DNA of 64,000 nt. Source: Pseudomonas sp. DTU_2021_1001937_2_SI_NGA_ILE_001 (lineage in GTDB: Bacteria; Pseudomonadota; Gammaproteobacteria; Pseudomonadales; Pseudomonadaceae). The notes beneath the pieces are model-generated. The model saw only the letters and a program-made list of their open reading frames with translations, was not told where the DNA came from and ran no database searches. Position 1 is the first letter of the stretch, and the number at the start of each line of letters is the position of its first letter. The translations under genes and the position numbers were made by a program. Positions 54,601 through 63,491 of this stretch are shown piece after piece. The DNA is taken from NCBI RefSeq assembly GCF_032463525.1, contig NZ_CP135971.1:868001-932000 (forward strand), given 5' to 3'.

Positions 54601-57600
54601 GCCTGGCCGTCCACCGGGGCTTGCGACAGCGTGACCTGGAAGCTGCCGTCGGCGAGCACCACGCCACTGCCGAGCAGGCCGCCATTGGCATCCACCACCC
54701 TGACGGTGGCGCCGACTTCGCCAGTGCCCGACAGCACCAGGCCGGTGCCATCCAGTTGCAGGTTCGCCGCCGCCAGGGGCGCCACCAAGTCCGGGGCGGT
54801 GAGGCTTACCGCGGGGGAGACATTGCCCGCCAGGTCGGTCTGGGTCAGGCTCAGCACCTGGCCGGCCTGTTGCGCGCTGCTGAGCGTGGTGCTGAAGCGG
54901 CCATCAGCGCCCACTTGAACGCTTGCCAGGATTTGCCCACCGGCACCGAGCACTTGCACGGTGGCCAGCGGTTCACCGCTTCCGTCCAGGGTTACGCCAT
55001 CAGTGGCCAGGCGATACTCGGCCAGCGGCAAGGGCGCGGTGCTGTCGGTGGCAATCAGCTCCGCTGGCAGGGAGCTGAGGCCATTGCTCTGCGCGCTGAC
55101 CTCGAGGCGCTCACCATTGAGCTGGGCGCTGGCCAGGCTCACGCTGAAGCTGCCGTCGCCGATCACCAGCGCGCTGCCCAGTATCACGCCGCCGCTGCCG
55201 CGCACGGTCACCGTCGAGCCAGCACTGCCGGTACCGCTGAGTACCAGGCCGTCGCCGCTGAGTTGCAGGTCGGCGGGTACCGCCGGGGCCAGGTTCCCTG
55301 GGGTGGTGACGCTGGCCGCTGGCGAAACGTTGCCGGCGGCATCGCTTTGCAGCACCTCCAGCAGACTGCCGGCCTGGGCCGCTGGCGCCAGGTTGACGTT
55401 GAAACGCCCGTCCGCGCCGACGCTGGCCGAGCCGAGCAGGCTGCCGTCCGCACTGCGCACCTGTACCTGGGCACCGGGTTCGCCAAGGCCGGAGAGCACA
55501 CTGCCATCGGGCGTCACCGCCAGGGCGGTCACGGCTAGGGGCGCGGTGACGTCGGTGGCTGTGTAGAGGGCGGCGAGGGAAACATTGCCTGCGGCGTCCT
55601 GCGCGGTCACCCGCAGTACCTGGCCATTGAGTTGCGCCTGGTTGAGGTTGAGCAGGAACGTCCCGTCGGCGGCAACCACGCCACTGCCGATCACCTGGCC
55701 GGCGCCATCGCGAACGGTGATGGCGCTGCCAGCCTCGGCGGTACCGCTCAATTGCAGGCCGCTGGGGTTGAGCGCCAGATCTGCAGGTGCCAAGGGGGCG
55801 ACCAGATCCGGGGCGATGACCTGCTGCGAAGGGCCTTCGTTACCGGGCGGATCTTCCTGATTGACGGTGAGCACCTGCGCGTTGATCTGTGCGCTGCTCA
55901 GGGTCACGCTGAACGAACCATTGGCGGCCACCAGGGCACGGCCCAGTTCACTGCCATCGGCGGCCCGCACGAATACCGTGGCGCCAGGTTCGCCATTGCC
56001 GGTCACGGTCAGGCCATCGCGATTAATGACTACATTCGACAAGGCTTCCGGAGCTGTGATGTCGTCGGCGAGCACTGCCACGGCGGCAGAGGCATTGCCG
56101 GCGGCATCCACCTGAATCACTGCCAGGGTCTCGCCATTGGCCGGAGCCGGCACCAGGTTCACCGCGAACGCCCCATTGGCGGCCACCAGAGCGCTGCCCA
56201 GCAGGGTGCCGTTGGCACTGCGCACTTCGACCCGCGCGCCCGCTTCACCCTGGCCGGTCAGTTGCGAGCCGTCGAGGCTGATATCAGTGGCCGTGACCGG
56301 CGCCGGTGGCGTGCGGTCGAGGGTGGCCAGGTTCACCACCGGTGACAGATTGTCGGCTCCATCGCGCAACTGCACCTGCAGCGGCGCGCCGGTCAGCTGC
56401 GCGGCTGGCAGGGTGACCTCGAAAGTGCCGGCGGGCAGCACCACGCTGCGGGCCAACAACGTGCCTTGTGCATCGAGCACTTCCACTTGGGTGCCGGGTT
56501 CGCCCTGGCCGCTGACCAGGGTGCCGGCCAGGTTGATCGTCACCTCGGTGGGCGCTGCGGGGGGCAGAAGATCGGGGGCGGTGAGACTCACCGGCTGCGA
56601 GACGTTGCCCGCGGCATCGGTGAGGGTGACCAACAGCACCTGGCCGTCGATCTGCGCCGGCGCCAAGGCAGCCATGAAGAGGCCGCTGGCGCCGATGGTC
56701 AGGCTGCCGAGTTCGACACCCGCGGCATTCTTCACAGATAGCCGGGTGCCAGGCTCGCCGCGCCCGCTGAGCTGCGTGCCGTCACCACTCAGCACCAGGC
56801 TGACGGGGGCCAGGGGCGCGCTGGTGTCTGCTGCGCTCAGCGTGCCAGGCACCGACACCTGACCGTTGGCATCTGCGGCCACCACTTCCAGAATCTGGCC
56901 GTTGGTCTGCGGCGGATCGAGCGTCACGCTGAACAGCCCGTCGGCACCCACCGGGCCGACGCTGCCCAGTACCCCGCCACGGTCGTCGGTGACGGTAATG
57001 GTGGTGCCTGCAGTGGCCTGGCCACTGAGTTGCGTACCGTCTGCCGAGAGCACCAGCGCGGTGGGTGTGGCGATGCCCGACCCGTCCGGCCCTGCGAGGG
57101 TCACGGCGGGCAGGGTGTTGCCGGCCAGGTCGCGGGCCACCAGGCTGATTTCACTGCCTTGCCCGGCCGCCACGGGCAGGGTGAAGATGAACACGCCATC
57201 GGGTCCGATGCTGGCCGTGCCTCGGGCGACGCCGTCGACGCTGATGTCCACCAGGGTGCCGGCCTCACCGGTGCCGGAGACTTGCAGCCCGTCGGGGCTG
57301 ACCAGCAGGTTGGCGAGGGCCTCGGGCGGGGTGGTATCCGCTGCGGTGTAGGGTGCGAAGGGTGAACTGCGTCCGTCGACGCTGGCCTGCACGAGCAACT
57401 GCTCGCCATTGGTGCGAGGCGTACCCAGGTCGAGGCTGAAGCTACCGTCCGCGTTGGCGATACCGTCAACGATGAGACTGCCGTCGGCGGCGAACACTTG
57501 CACCACGGCACCGCCCTGGGTCTGGCCAGTGAGGATCTGGCCAGTGTCATCCAACGCCAGCCCGCCAGGCGCGACCGGTGGTGTCAGGTTGGGCGCGCTG

Positions 57601-60600
57601 ATACTCTCGCCGGTCGAGGCATTGGCGCTGGCGTCGGTCTGTACCACGCTGAGTGACTGACCGCCGACCTGCGGCGGGTTCAGGCTGACGCTGAAGCTGC
57701 CATCGGCTGCCACCTGGGCAGTGCCCAGAATCAGGTTGCCTGGGCTACGGACGGTGACGGTGGCGCCGGCCTCGCCGAGGCCGGTCAGCTGGTTGCCGCT
57801 GGCATTGATCAGCAGATTGCTGACCGGGTCGGGGGCGGTGACATCGGCTGCGGTCACCCAGGTTGGCGCAGAGCTGAGGGTGGTGGTGCTCTGTACCACT
57901 TGCAAGCGCTCGCCATCGAGCTGGGCGGTATTCAGGTCGAAGCTGAAGCGGCCATCCGAACCCACCGTGCCGCTGCCAATCAGCGTGCCGGTGGCATCGC
58001 GCACGCTGATGCTGGCATTGGCTACGCCACTGCCGCTGAGGGTCAGGCCGTTGCTGGCCAGGGATACATCGCCGGGCGGTGCGGGTGGCTGGATGTCGGG
58101 AGCATTGAGGGCGAATGGCGGCGACGCGTTGGATGCCGCGTCGGTCTGGACAATGCTCAACAGCTGGCCATTGACCTGGGCGGGACTCAGGCTCACTTCA
58201 AAGCGGCCGTTGCTGCCGACCAGCCCCGCGCCGAGCAGGTTGTCCTGCGCATCGAAGATCTGCACGCGCGCGCCCACTTCGCCGTTACCACTGACCTGGC
58301 TGCCGTTGGCGGAGATCACTACATTGCTGACCGGGTCGGGCGGCGTGGTGTCGACTGGGCTGATCTCGGCAGGCAACGAGGCATTGCCGGCCGGGTCTAC
58401 CTGGACCACGCTCAGCGGCTGGTCGGCAGCGGGGACCGGCGACAGGCCCACGCTGAAAGTGCCGCCCGGTTGCACGGTGTCACGCCCAAGTTCGACGCCA
58501 TTGGCGCCGCGCACGATGACGGTGGCGCCCGCCTCACCGTTACCCGTGACCTCAGTACGGTCGGCACTCAGGTCAAGGCCGGTGACAGCGGCAGGCGGCT
58601 GGGTGTCGGGCACCAGCAAAGCCGTTGCAGCGGAGGTCTGGCCGCCAGCGCTGGCGACCACCTGCAAGGTCTGGCCATTGTTTTGTACGGCGGCAAGCGT
58701 CACCGTGAAGCGCCCGTCCGCACCGACCTGCGCAGTCCCCAGTGGTGTGCCATCGCTGTCGCGTACGCTGACCGTAGAGCCCGCCTGGCCGGTGCCGCTG
58801 AGCTGCAGGCCGCTGCCGTCCAGGCTCAGGTTGGCAGGCTGCAGATCGCCCAGACTGTTCGGCGCATTGACGCCCAGGGGCGTGGAGGCATTGCCCTGGG
58901 CGTCAGTGAGGATGACCTGCAACGCCTGGCCTTGGGTCTGCGCGCTGCTCAAGGGCACCGAAAAACTGCCGGTTTCACCCACTACGGCAGTGCCCAGCAC
59001 CACGCCCTGGGCATCACGCACCGTGACCTGCGCGCCGGGCTCGCCATTGCCGCTGAGCAACAGGCCGTTGGGATTGATCGCCAGGTCGGTGGGCTGCGCC
59101 GGGGCGGTGCTGTCGTCGGCCTGCAAAGGCGTGGGGATCGATTCGGCTCCGGAGGCGTCGATGACCACCACGTCCAGGCGTTCGCCGTTGATCTGCGGGC
59201 CGCTCAACGGGATCTGGAAGGTGCCGTCGGCGCCAACCGGTCCGCTGCCCAGGACATTGCCGTTGGCGTCTCGCACTTCAACCCGGGTGCCGGGCACACC
59301 GCTGCCGGACACTTCGCGACCGCTAGCGTCAAGGCTGACATCCTGCACGGCCACCGGCCCACTGGCGTCGGGCACCTGTACTTCGATTGGCGCTGAAGGC
59401 AGGCCGGAGGCGTCGGTCTGGGTCACCGACAGCACCACGCCTTCGGCAACCGGTGAGTCGAGGTCGAGGATGAAGGTGCCGTTATCCGCGACCACGCCGC
59501 TGGCCACGACATTGCCTTGTTCATCGCGAACGGTAACCGTGGCGCCGGGCTGGCCGCGCCCGGAGATCACGCTGCCATCAGGGCTGACCACCAGGTCGCT
59601 GACGACCGGCGGCGCATCGGTGTCCGGCGCCTGCACCACTTCGTTGACGGTGCTGTTGCCAGCGCTGTCTACCGCCACGACGTTCAGCGACTCGCCACTG
59701 AGCTGCGCGGGAGCCAGGGTCACGGTAAAGGTGCCGTCTGGCCCGATCAGCGACGAGCCCAGGGTGCGCCCGGCTGCACTGCGCACGAACACACGCAGCC
59801 CGGCCAGCCCCTTACCGGTGACTGACAGCCCATCCGCGGCGACGCTCACTTCCGACAACGCCTGGGGCTGCTGCGGCGCCGTGGGCGCCTGAATAGGGCT
59901 GTTGGCGGAAACGTTGCCGGCGCTGTCGGTCAGGGTCACTTCCAACTGCTGCCCGGCGAGCTGGGCAGGGCGCAGTTCGACACTGAACTGGCCGTCCAGG
60001 CCGACCACCGCCGTGCCGACGCTATTGCCTTGGGCGTCGAGCACTCGCACCTGCGCCCCGGCTTCGCCGCGCCCGGTCAACAGGCCGCCATCGCTGCTGA
60101 TGGCCAAGCCCGTCGGTACGGCGGGCGGTGTGACATCTGCCGGGTCCGGAACGATCAACGGATCAGTGGCGGAGCTGTTCTGCGCCTGATCCGTGACATT
60201 GATGCCAAGTACTTCGCCGGTGCTCAGCGGGGTTGCGAAACTGATCGTGAAGCGGCCATCCGCTGCGGCTACGGCACTGCCCAGCAGGCTGCCGTCGGCC
60301 GCCAGAACCTTGACCGTAGCCCCCGGCTCGGCACGCCCGCTGAGGCTGCTGCGGGTGTCATCGAATTGCAGGCCGGTAGCGGCCTGGGGGGGCGTGACAT
60401 CGGGTGCGCTCAGCGAGGTCGAGGGCGAGGTTCGTCCTTGGCTATCGCTCTGGCTGACACTCAACGCCTGGCCGTCAAGCTGCGCGCTGTTCAACGTCAC
60501 ACTGAAGCTGCCATCGGCGTTCACCAGGGTGTTGCCCAGCACCTGGCCGCCGGCGCCGCGTACCGTCAGTTGCGCGCCGGGCACCCCGCGCCCCGTGAGG

Positions 60601-62129
60601 GTCAGGCCGTCCGGACTGACCGCCAGGTCGGTGGGTGCGGCAATTGCGGGGCCGGACGGCGGTGTGCTGGCAATCGGTGAAGTGTTGCCGGCGGCATCGG
60701 TCTGGCTGACGCTCAGGCCGGCAGTGGACGACTGCGAAGTGCTGAAGGTGACGGTGAAGGTGCCGTCACTGGCCACCAGCGCGCTGCCCAGCAGGCTGCC
60801 ATTGGCGGCCCGTACATTCACCGTGGCGCCCGGCTCGCCGGTGCCGGACAGGCTCGTGCCATCGGCGGCCAGTTGCAGGTTGCCGGGCGCTGCCGGGGCA
60901 GTGACATCGGCGGCGGTTAGCGAAGCGGGCAGGGACACCCTGCCGTCGGCATCGGTCTGCTGCACGCTGAGGGTTTGGCCATCGAGCTGGGCGTTGGCCA
61001 GCGGCACGCTGAAACGCCCATCGGCCCCGACCACGGCGCTCCCCAACAGGCTGCCGTCTGCCGCGCGTACGCTCACCGTAGCACCGACTTGGCCACTGCC
61101 GCTGAGCACCAGGCCATCGGCGCTCAGGGCCAAGCTGCCTGGTTGCGCGGGGGCCGCCGGGTCGCTGATGAGCACTGTGGCGGGGGCCGAAGTGTTGCCG
61201 GCCTGATCGGTCTGTTCGACGCTCAGTTGTGTGCCCGGAGGTTGTGCGCTGTTCAGCGCAACACTGAAGGTGCCGTCGTCACCCACCACGGCGGAGCCAA
61301 GCGCGGTGCCGTTGGCATCGCGTACGCTGACCGTCGCGCCTGGTTCGCCGGTACCCGTAACGGACTGGCCATCGGCGCTGGCCTGCAGATCGGCAGGAGC
61401 ATCGGGCGCGGTGGTGTCGGGGGCGCTGACCGGTGCCTGTTCGGAAGCGTTGCCTGCCGGGTCGGTCTGGTCGACGACCACTTGCTCGCCATTGGTCAGG
61501 GGCGGATTCAAGCCGATGCTGAAGTTGCCATCCGCACCGACCGGAGCAGAGCCCAGCAGGTTACCGGATGGGTCGCGCACGTTGACCGTCGAACCCGGTG
61601 TGCCGGTGCCGGTAAGGGTTTGGCCGTCGCTGGACAATGCCAGGTTGGACGGCGCGAACGGGACCGCGCTGCCACTGCCGCTGCTGCCGCCACCACCGGC
61701 CGCACTCGAAGCGGCGGCAGCCGCACCGCCAGCACCCAGCACGCCGAGGCCGGCGAAGGCGAAGGTCTGTGTCGCGCCGCTGACCACTCCGGTACTCGCG
61801 ATGAGCGTATCGAGGGACGAGACTTCGCTGAAGGTGAAGCCATTGAACGCATTCGCATCGTACTGGGCCTGCCACAGCACGCCGTCGTCGCCCTGGAACA
61901 CCAGGTCGCTGCCGATATCCTGGGCGTTGACCGTGAAGAAGTTACTGATGGTGAGCTGTTCGCCCGACTTGAGCGTCAGGATCAGGTCCTGGCCATTGCG
62001 GGCCACTGAGGCAACCTGGCCGGGAGGAATGGGCATCTGCACAACGCCGGGCTGGCTGAGCTGAACGTTGCCCCAGGGTTGAGCGGAGAGGGTGGATGAG
62101 GATTTATCGGCGACCACGATGTTGTCCAT
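48624..62129 (-). CDS. lapF: LapF/BapA-type giant repetitive adhesin
   Basis: 4501 residues. I start at ATG 62129 (AGGAG six bases upstream, then MDNIVVADKSSS), 63 bases inside the longest frame. Layout: prefix domain of about 130 residues (NVQLSQPGVVQMPIPPGQVA) with a Gly/Ala/Ser-rich linker; then 43 tandem Ig-like repeats of about 85 residues, each with a core like DGLTLSGTGEPGATVTVRD and ending ADGxFSVxL...ApDxTpP. Then come two VCBS-like modules (GNYSYRPSG and the DGSYIYTL blocks), and a C-terminal secretion region with a calcium-binding GGAGDDTLIVSD motif. LapF of P. putida mediates cell-cell adhesion in biofilms and is longer (about 6300 residues). The secretion genes downstream on the same strand are its likely exporter. 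Confidence 0.92.
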   Translation of the reverse strand: MDNIVVADKSSSTLSAQPWGNVQLSQPGVVQMPIPPGQVASVARNGQDLILTLKSGEQLTISNFFTVNAQDIGSDLVFQGDDGVLWQAQYDANAFNGFTFSEVSSLDTLIASTGVVSGATQTFAFAGLGVLGAGGAAAAASSAAGGGGSSGSGSAVPFAPSNLALSSDGQTLTGTGTPGSTVNVRDPSGNLLGSAPVGADGNFSIGLNPPLTNGEQVVVDQTDPAGNASEQAPVSAPDTTAPDAPADLQASADGQSVTGTGEPGATVSVRDANGTALGSAVVGDDGTFSVALNSAQPPGTQLSVEQTDQAGNTSAPATVLISDPAAPAQPGSLALSADGLVLSGSGQVGATVSVRAADGSLLGSAVVGADGRFSVPLANAQLDGQTLSVQQTDADGRVSLPASLTAADVTAPAAPGNLQLAADGTSLSGTGEPGATVNVRAANGSLLGSALVASDGTFTVTFSTSQSSTAGLSVSQTDAAGNTSPIASTPPSGPAIAAPTDLAVSPDGLTLTGRGVPGAQLTVRGAGGQVLGNTLVNADGSFSVTLNSAQLDGQALSVSQSDSQGRTSPSTSLSAPDVTPPQAATGLQFDDTRSSLSGRAEPGATVKVLAADGSLLGSAVAAADGRFTISFATPLSTGEVLGINVTDQAQNSSATDPLIVPDPADVTPPAVPTGLAISSDGGLLTGRGEAGAQVRVLDAQGNSVGTAVVGLDGQFSVELRPAQLAGQQLEVTLTDSAGNVSANSPIQAPTAPQQPQALSEVSVAADGLSVTGKGLAGLRVFVRSAAGRTLGSSLIGPDGTFTVTLAPAQLSGESLNVVAVDSAGNSTVNEVVQAPDTDAPPVVSDLVVSPDGSVISGRGQPGATVTVRDEQGNVVASGVVADNGTFILDLDSPVAEGVVLSVTQTDASGLPSAPIEVQVPDASGPVAVQDVSLDASGREVSGSGVPGTRVEVRDANGNVLGSGPVGADGTFQIPLSGPQINGERLDVVVIDASGAESIPTPLQADDSTAPAQPTDLAINPNGLLLSGNGEPGAQVTVRDAQGVVLGTAVVGETGSFSVPLSSAQTQGQALQVILTDAQGNASTPLGVNAPNSLGDLQPANLSLDGSGLQLSGTGQAGSTVSVRDSDGTPLGTAQVGADGRFTVTLAAVQNNGQTLQVVASAGGQTSAATALLVPDTQPPAAVTGLDLSADRTEVTGNGEAGATVIVRGANGVELGRDTVQPGGTFSVGLSPVPAADQPLSVVQVDPAGNASLPAEISPVDTTPPDPVSNVVISANGSQVSGNGEVGARVQIFDAQDNLLGAGLVGSNGRFEVSLSPAQVNGQLLSIVQTDAASNASPPFALNAPDIQPPAPPGDVSLASNGLTLSGSGVANASISVRDATGTLIGSGTVGSDGRFSFDLNTAQLDGERLQVVQSTTTLSSAPTWVTAADVTAPDPVSNLLINASGNQLTGLGEAGATVTVRSPGNLILGTAQVAADGSFSVSLNPPQVGGQSLSVVQTDASANASTGESISAPNLTPPVAPGGLALDDTGQILTGQTQGGAVVQVFAADGSLIVDGIANADGSFSLDLGTPRTNGEQLLVQASVDGRSSPFAPYTAADTTPPEALANLLVSPDGLQVSGTGEAGTLVDISVDGVARGTASIGPDGVFIFTLPVAAGQGSEISLVARDLAGNTLPAVTLAGPDGSGIATPTALVLSADGTQLSGQATAGTTITVTDDRGGVLGSVGPVGADGLFSVTLDPPQTNGQILEVVAADANGQVSVPGTLSAADTSAPLAPVSLVLSGDGTQLSGRGEPGTRLSVKNAAGVELGSLTIGASGLFMAALAPAQIDGQVLLVTLTDAAGNVSQPVSLTAPDLLPPAAPTEVTINLAGTLVSGQGEPGTQVEVLDAQGTLLARSVVLPAGTFEVTLPAAQLTGAPLQVQLRDGADNLSPVVNLATLDRTPPAPVTATDISLDGSQLTGQGEAGARVEVRSANGTLLGSALVAANGAFAVNLVPAPANGETLAVIQVDAAGNASAAVAVLADDITAPEALSNVVINRDGLTVTGNGEPGATVFVRAADGSELGRALVAANGSFSVTLSSAQINAQVLTVNQEDPPGNEGPSQQVIAPDLVAPLAPADLALNPSGLQLSGTAEAGSAITVRDGAGQVIGSGVVAADGTFLLNLNQAQLNGQVLRVTAQDAAGNVSLAALYTATDVTAPLAVTALAVTPDGSVLSGLGEPGAQVQVRSADGSLLGSASVGADGRFNVNLAPAAQAGSLLEVLQSDAAGNVSPAASVTTPGNLAPAVPADLQLSGDGLVLSGTGSAGSTVTVRGSGGVILGSALVIGDGSFSVSLASAQLNGERLEVSAQSNGLSSLPAELIATDSTAPLPLAEYRLATDGVTLDGSGEPLATVQVLGAGGQILASVQVGADGRFSTTLSSAQQAGQVLSLTQTDLAGNVSPAVSLTAPDLVAPLAAANLQLDGTGLVLSGTGEVGATVRVVDANGGLLGSGVVLADGSFQVTLSQAPVDGQALAVTLTDAAGNVSLPATLTPMDTTPPLPLSNLEISIDGLTIVGRGERGATVVVRAADGSELGTTTVADNGAFSVTLDSAQTNAQLLSLTQSDRAGNLSPAVSLTAPDTTPPVALQDPVINPLGTLVTGSGEPGATVRVTNTNGVLLGSAVVLADGSYSVTLQPAQIDLQVLRVNQVDAAGNPGPVSTLTAPDLTPPAAAQELALNAAGTQLSGRGEVNADVMVLRADGTSAGNATVGADGRFSVSLAPGSADGGVLQVILMDAAQNMSVPAPFTTPDLLPPAAVSDLQFDVAGQLLVGNGEPNATVEVFDGSTRVGSAPVGADGRFSLDLGTLTLQGQALTVVQRDAAGNQSSATALQVPDLSVPAAPTDLALDGDGLTLTGTGLPGATVQVYGPDDGLLGTVTVGGGGAFSLTLTEAQLNGELLQVRQISGAGVTSADAPLQALDVTPPAPVTALLLSADGLTLSGRGEAGASVRVSVGGTVLGSVEVAADGSFQVPLNSPQLNGEVLSVIQTDQSNNPSSAVTLSAPDLTPPVAPTLTPMTVESLLQGTAEVGSTVTVRAQDGTLLGSGTATDGTFSITLKPPQNTGALLSVVATDAAGNVSPVASIPALDTTPPDAILASSLAFSDDLSQVSGLGEAGATVRVTRADGTGLGESLVAANGTFTLTFTGAVVQGEALRVIQTDAAGNDSSLTSFAAPTVLPPFAPLNLVLNAEGTLLSGQASVGTTVTVRAQDGTSLGSATTQPDGTFSVSLQPAQTNGQLLSVSASTASAGESIPALLTAGDSTPPAPLANLQLEPGGTRVTGTGEAGAKVTISNALGTELGSATVSASGTFSVTLSSPQLNGQLLSAVQADAAGNLSPVQPLQAPDLTAPLAAASLQLNATGTLLSGIGEAGASVRVVNASGVELGTGTVGAGGTFSINLNSAQTNGQTLTVTLTDAASNTSLPATLVAADTTAPLAPTNLAVNAAGLQLTGNGEPGARVFVTSASGAPLGNALVASDGSFSVLLSSAQLNFESLRVSQTDPAGNVSVVATVNAPDITPPAIATALSVSGAGTSLSGRGEVGASVTVRGTANQVLGTGVVGADGQFSVSLSPAQNDGQLLTVQLSDARANLSPIASVTAPDTTPPVAPATVQINATGTLVTGTGIAGDRIVVRDASGTQLGTAQVALNGSWSVVLSPAQVSGQALQVTQVDLAGNVSTALPLTTPDLTPPAAASGLQLSADGLTLSGNAEVGATVTVKSATGTTLGTATVGVGGGFSVNLNAAQINGEVLSISVADRAGNLSPVVTLTAPDIDADRPVVANDNLATATVNLAAVTTRTNSTESIPVLLGVGLNHTVNFTVANGTTATPTLTLLDGGLLSLGTQATFTLQVKDASGAWVTLGNAGNGGLLNLSVLAGSGVQVRAGTLLAGEYRLTLATNSLSVATTINSNLQLDINSLTQFTGSAGAAITGNVVTDPGPTGSVDITGPDNAAVVRIQNGNAGYVSAGSGTVVQGLYGALTIDAQGNYSYRPSGAASSVGKVDVFNYQLVHPNGLSDPAVLYVRIDSPQAAEVWSDTNLAAPALLLDAVNDSAATRISLGNLVTTETSTLGSASTLLSAINGAYTFSVANNTVSDLKVLLSASNLLSLLGNTTVELYKLNASNQYVLVKSVSGATLLNLGNGQYGLSIDDQTAGTYRVNLRVTGVSLLNTVTVSLVNTATYTNQQVVTGYTPVSGNLLTDTSGGAADTLGSALTVLSVMTAANTFTTPGYNGTLLTGTYGTLLVKADGSYIYTLKPGLGSAVVGNSDTFTYQLTHPNGSSDTATLTVALNAQGSASARMALANADDDGNLALAGGAEVLSGTDEADVLDGSQGGAVTLLGGAGDDTLIVSDLDFARVDGGSGTDTLLWAGGDAAIDLSLLQGRLSNIEVIDLNDASSVQLTLGLADLVAVTEPGQSTLLIKGGEQDSVLIEGRWLSDGTQLADGLQFIQYTPEEDPTRHLWVQAGIQVV

Positions 62130-62300
62130 GACAGCTCCTGCCTTTCCTTTTGCCTGCCGCTCCAGGCTGCTCAGCGTCATGGAATCGGGCAATACGTTTG
62201 AAGGGATTCAGAAGATTCCCGTAATAGTCCTGCTGATTTAGTTGGGTATAGCAAAGGAATGGATCCTATTCTGGCGACAAACGGTCATGAGCTGGCTATT

Positions 62301-62320
62301 GGCCCGCTTTGCAGCGGGCC
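62301..62320. terminator. Hairpin upstream of the adhesin gene
   Basis: GGCCCGCT paired with AGCGGGCC around a four-base loop, followed on the plus strand by TTGTTC. No plus-strand gene ends here. On the minus strand it lies about 300 bases past the tauD stop, so it may end that transcript. The 62130-62626 stretch shows no gene and carries the adhesin promoter. Confidence 0.45.
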
Positions 62321-62499
62321 TTGTTCACCCATGAGGCCCCGCAAACACGGCGCGATACTGGCAATTGGCAACCCGAACTGCCGTTGGTCGGAATAGGTGT
62401 ATGAAAGCGTTAGGAAAAACGTTGAAACGATTCAAGTCGGGGAGGGAGCTGCCAGGGTCGATGGGAGGGGCACAGCGGGCGGGGGCTTCAATGTTAGGA

Positions 62500-62590
62500 G
62501 TAGGAACGGCTTTGGCGGCGAAGCGACCGCATGTTCACAACATATGCAGTGAATTTCCTGGCGCTTTCGCGGCTAAAGCCGCTCCTACCG
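62500..62590. repeat. REPIN-like inverted pair between tauD and the adhesin gene
   Basis: Facing REP arms near 62501-62520 (TAGGAACGGCTTTGGCGGCG) and 62565-62588 (CGCGGCTAAAGCCGCTCCTA). The internal GTGAATTTCCTGG is shared with the copies near 12.2 and 48.5 kb. The left arm is degenerate. Confidence 0.7.
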
Positions 62591-62626
62591 ACCGTCCTAT
62601 CAGCGGTTGAAACCGATCGGTCTATT

Positions 62627-63460
62627 TCAGAAAGGTGCGTCACCCAGGATGGTGGCGCGATGCATGACGCGACGCTGGGGCCGGTAGTCGTCGATGGCGA
62701 AGTGCTGGGTAATGCGATTGTCCCAGAACGCGACGTCGTCCTGCTGCCATTGCCAGCGCACGGTGAACTGCGGCTGCGCGCTGTGGCTGAACAACAGGCG
62801 CAGAATCGCATCGCTCTCGGCCTCGGACAGCTCGTTGATACGGGTGGTGAAGCCCTCGTTGACGAACAGCCCCCTGCGCCCGGTAACGGGATGAGTGCGC
62901 ACCACCGGGTGGCTGCTGGGCGGGTTGCGACGCTTGGCTTCTTCGAAACGCAAGCGGTCCTGTTCACTGACGGCGAAGCGCGATTCCGGGAAGGACTTGC
63001 TCAGATCATGGGTGGCGGTCAGGCCGTCGAGCAGGCGTTTGAGGGGTTCGGACAGCGCCTCGTAGGCCGCACTGCTGCTTGCCCAGAGCGTGTCGCCGCC
63101 GTAGGGCGGAACTTGCTTTGCGCTGAGCACGGCGCCGAGCGCCGGGGTCTTGAGGAAGCTCACGTCGGAGTGCCACAGCGCGTTGTCGCGCAGGTCGTTG
63201 CGCTCGGTATCGAGGATCAACACCTCCGGTTGCTCGGGTACGCTCGGGTAGATCGGGTGGATGTGCAGGTCGCCGAAACAGGCCGCCAGGCGTGCCTGCT
63301 GCGTCGGCTCCAGGGGCTGGTCGCGAAAGAACAGCACCTGGTGGTCGAGCAAGGCCTGGTGCAGCGCCTGGTGCGACTCGCGGCTCAACGGCTGGCGCAG
63401 GTCGATGCCCTCGACGCGGGCGCCCAATGCCGGGCTGATGGGGGTGATGATCAGACTCAT
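62627..63460 (-). CDS. tauD: Taurine dioxygenase
   Basis: 277-residue Fe(II)/2-oxoglutarate dioxygenase that hydroxylates taurine to release sulfite and aminoacetaldehyde. Iron ligands His97 and Asp99 (LWHSDVSF) and His253 (ITQHFAI), and the 2-oxoglutarate Arg268 (MHRATILGD), lie two residues from the E. coli TauD numbers (99, 101, 255, 270). Start ATG 63460; the ribosome-binding site is weak, but only this start gives [21 protein letters not shown], the TauD N-terminus. It follows tauC by 31 bases, the standard tauABCD order. A related alkylsulfonate dioxygenase cannot be excluded from sequence alone. Confidence 0.9.
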   Translation of the reverse strand: MSLIITPISPALGARVEGIDLRQPLSRESHQALHQALLDHQVLFFRDQPLEPTQQARLAACFGDLHIHPIYPSVPEQPEVLILDTERNDLRDNALWHSDVSFLKTPALGAVLSAKQVPPYGGDTLWASSSAAYEALSEPLKRLLDGLTATHDLSKSFPESRFAVSEQDRLRFEEAKRRNPPSSHPVVRTHPVTGRRGLFVNEGFTTRINELSEAESDAILRLLFSHSAQPQFTVRWQWQQDDVAFWDNRITQHFAIDDYRPQRRVMHRATILGDAPF

Positions 63461-63491
63461 GGTGAGGTATCTGCCGTGTCGGTCGAAGTGT

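Noticed and set aside
50700..61680. Regular repeats of about 255 bases that might suggest an array or satellite
   Set aside because: The periodicity is the coding of Ig-like protein repeats in one open frame; units are too long and diverged for CRISPR, and no cas gene is present.
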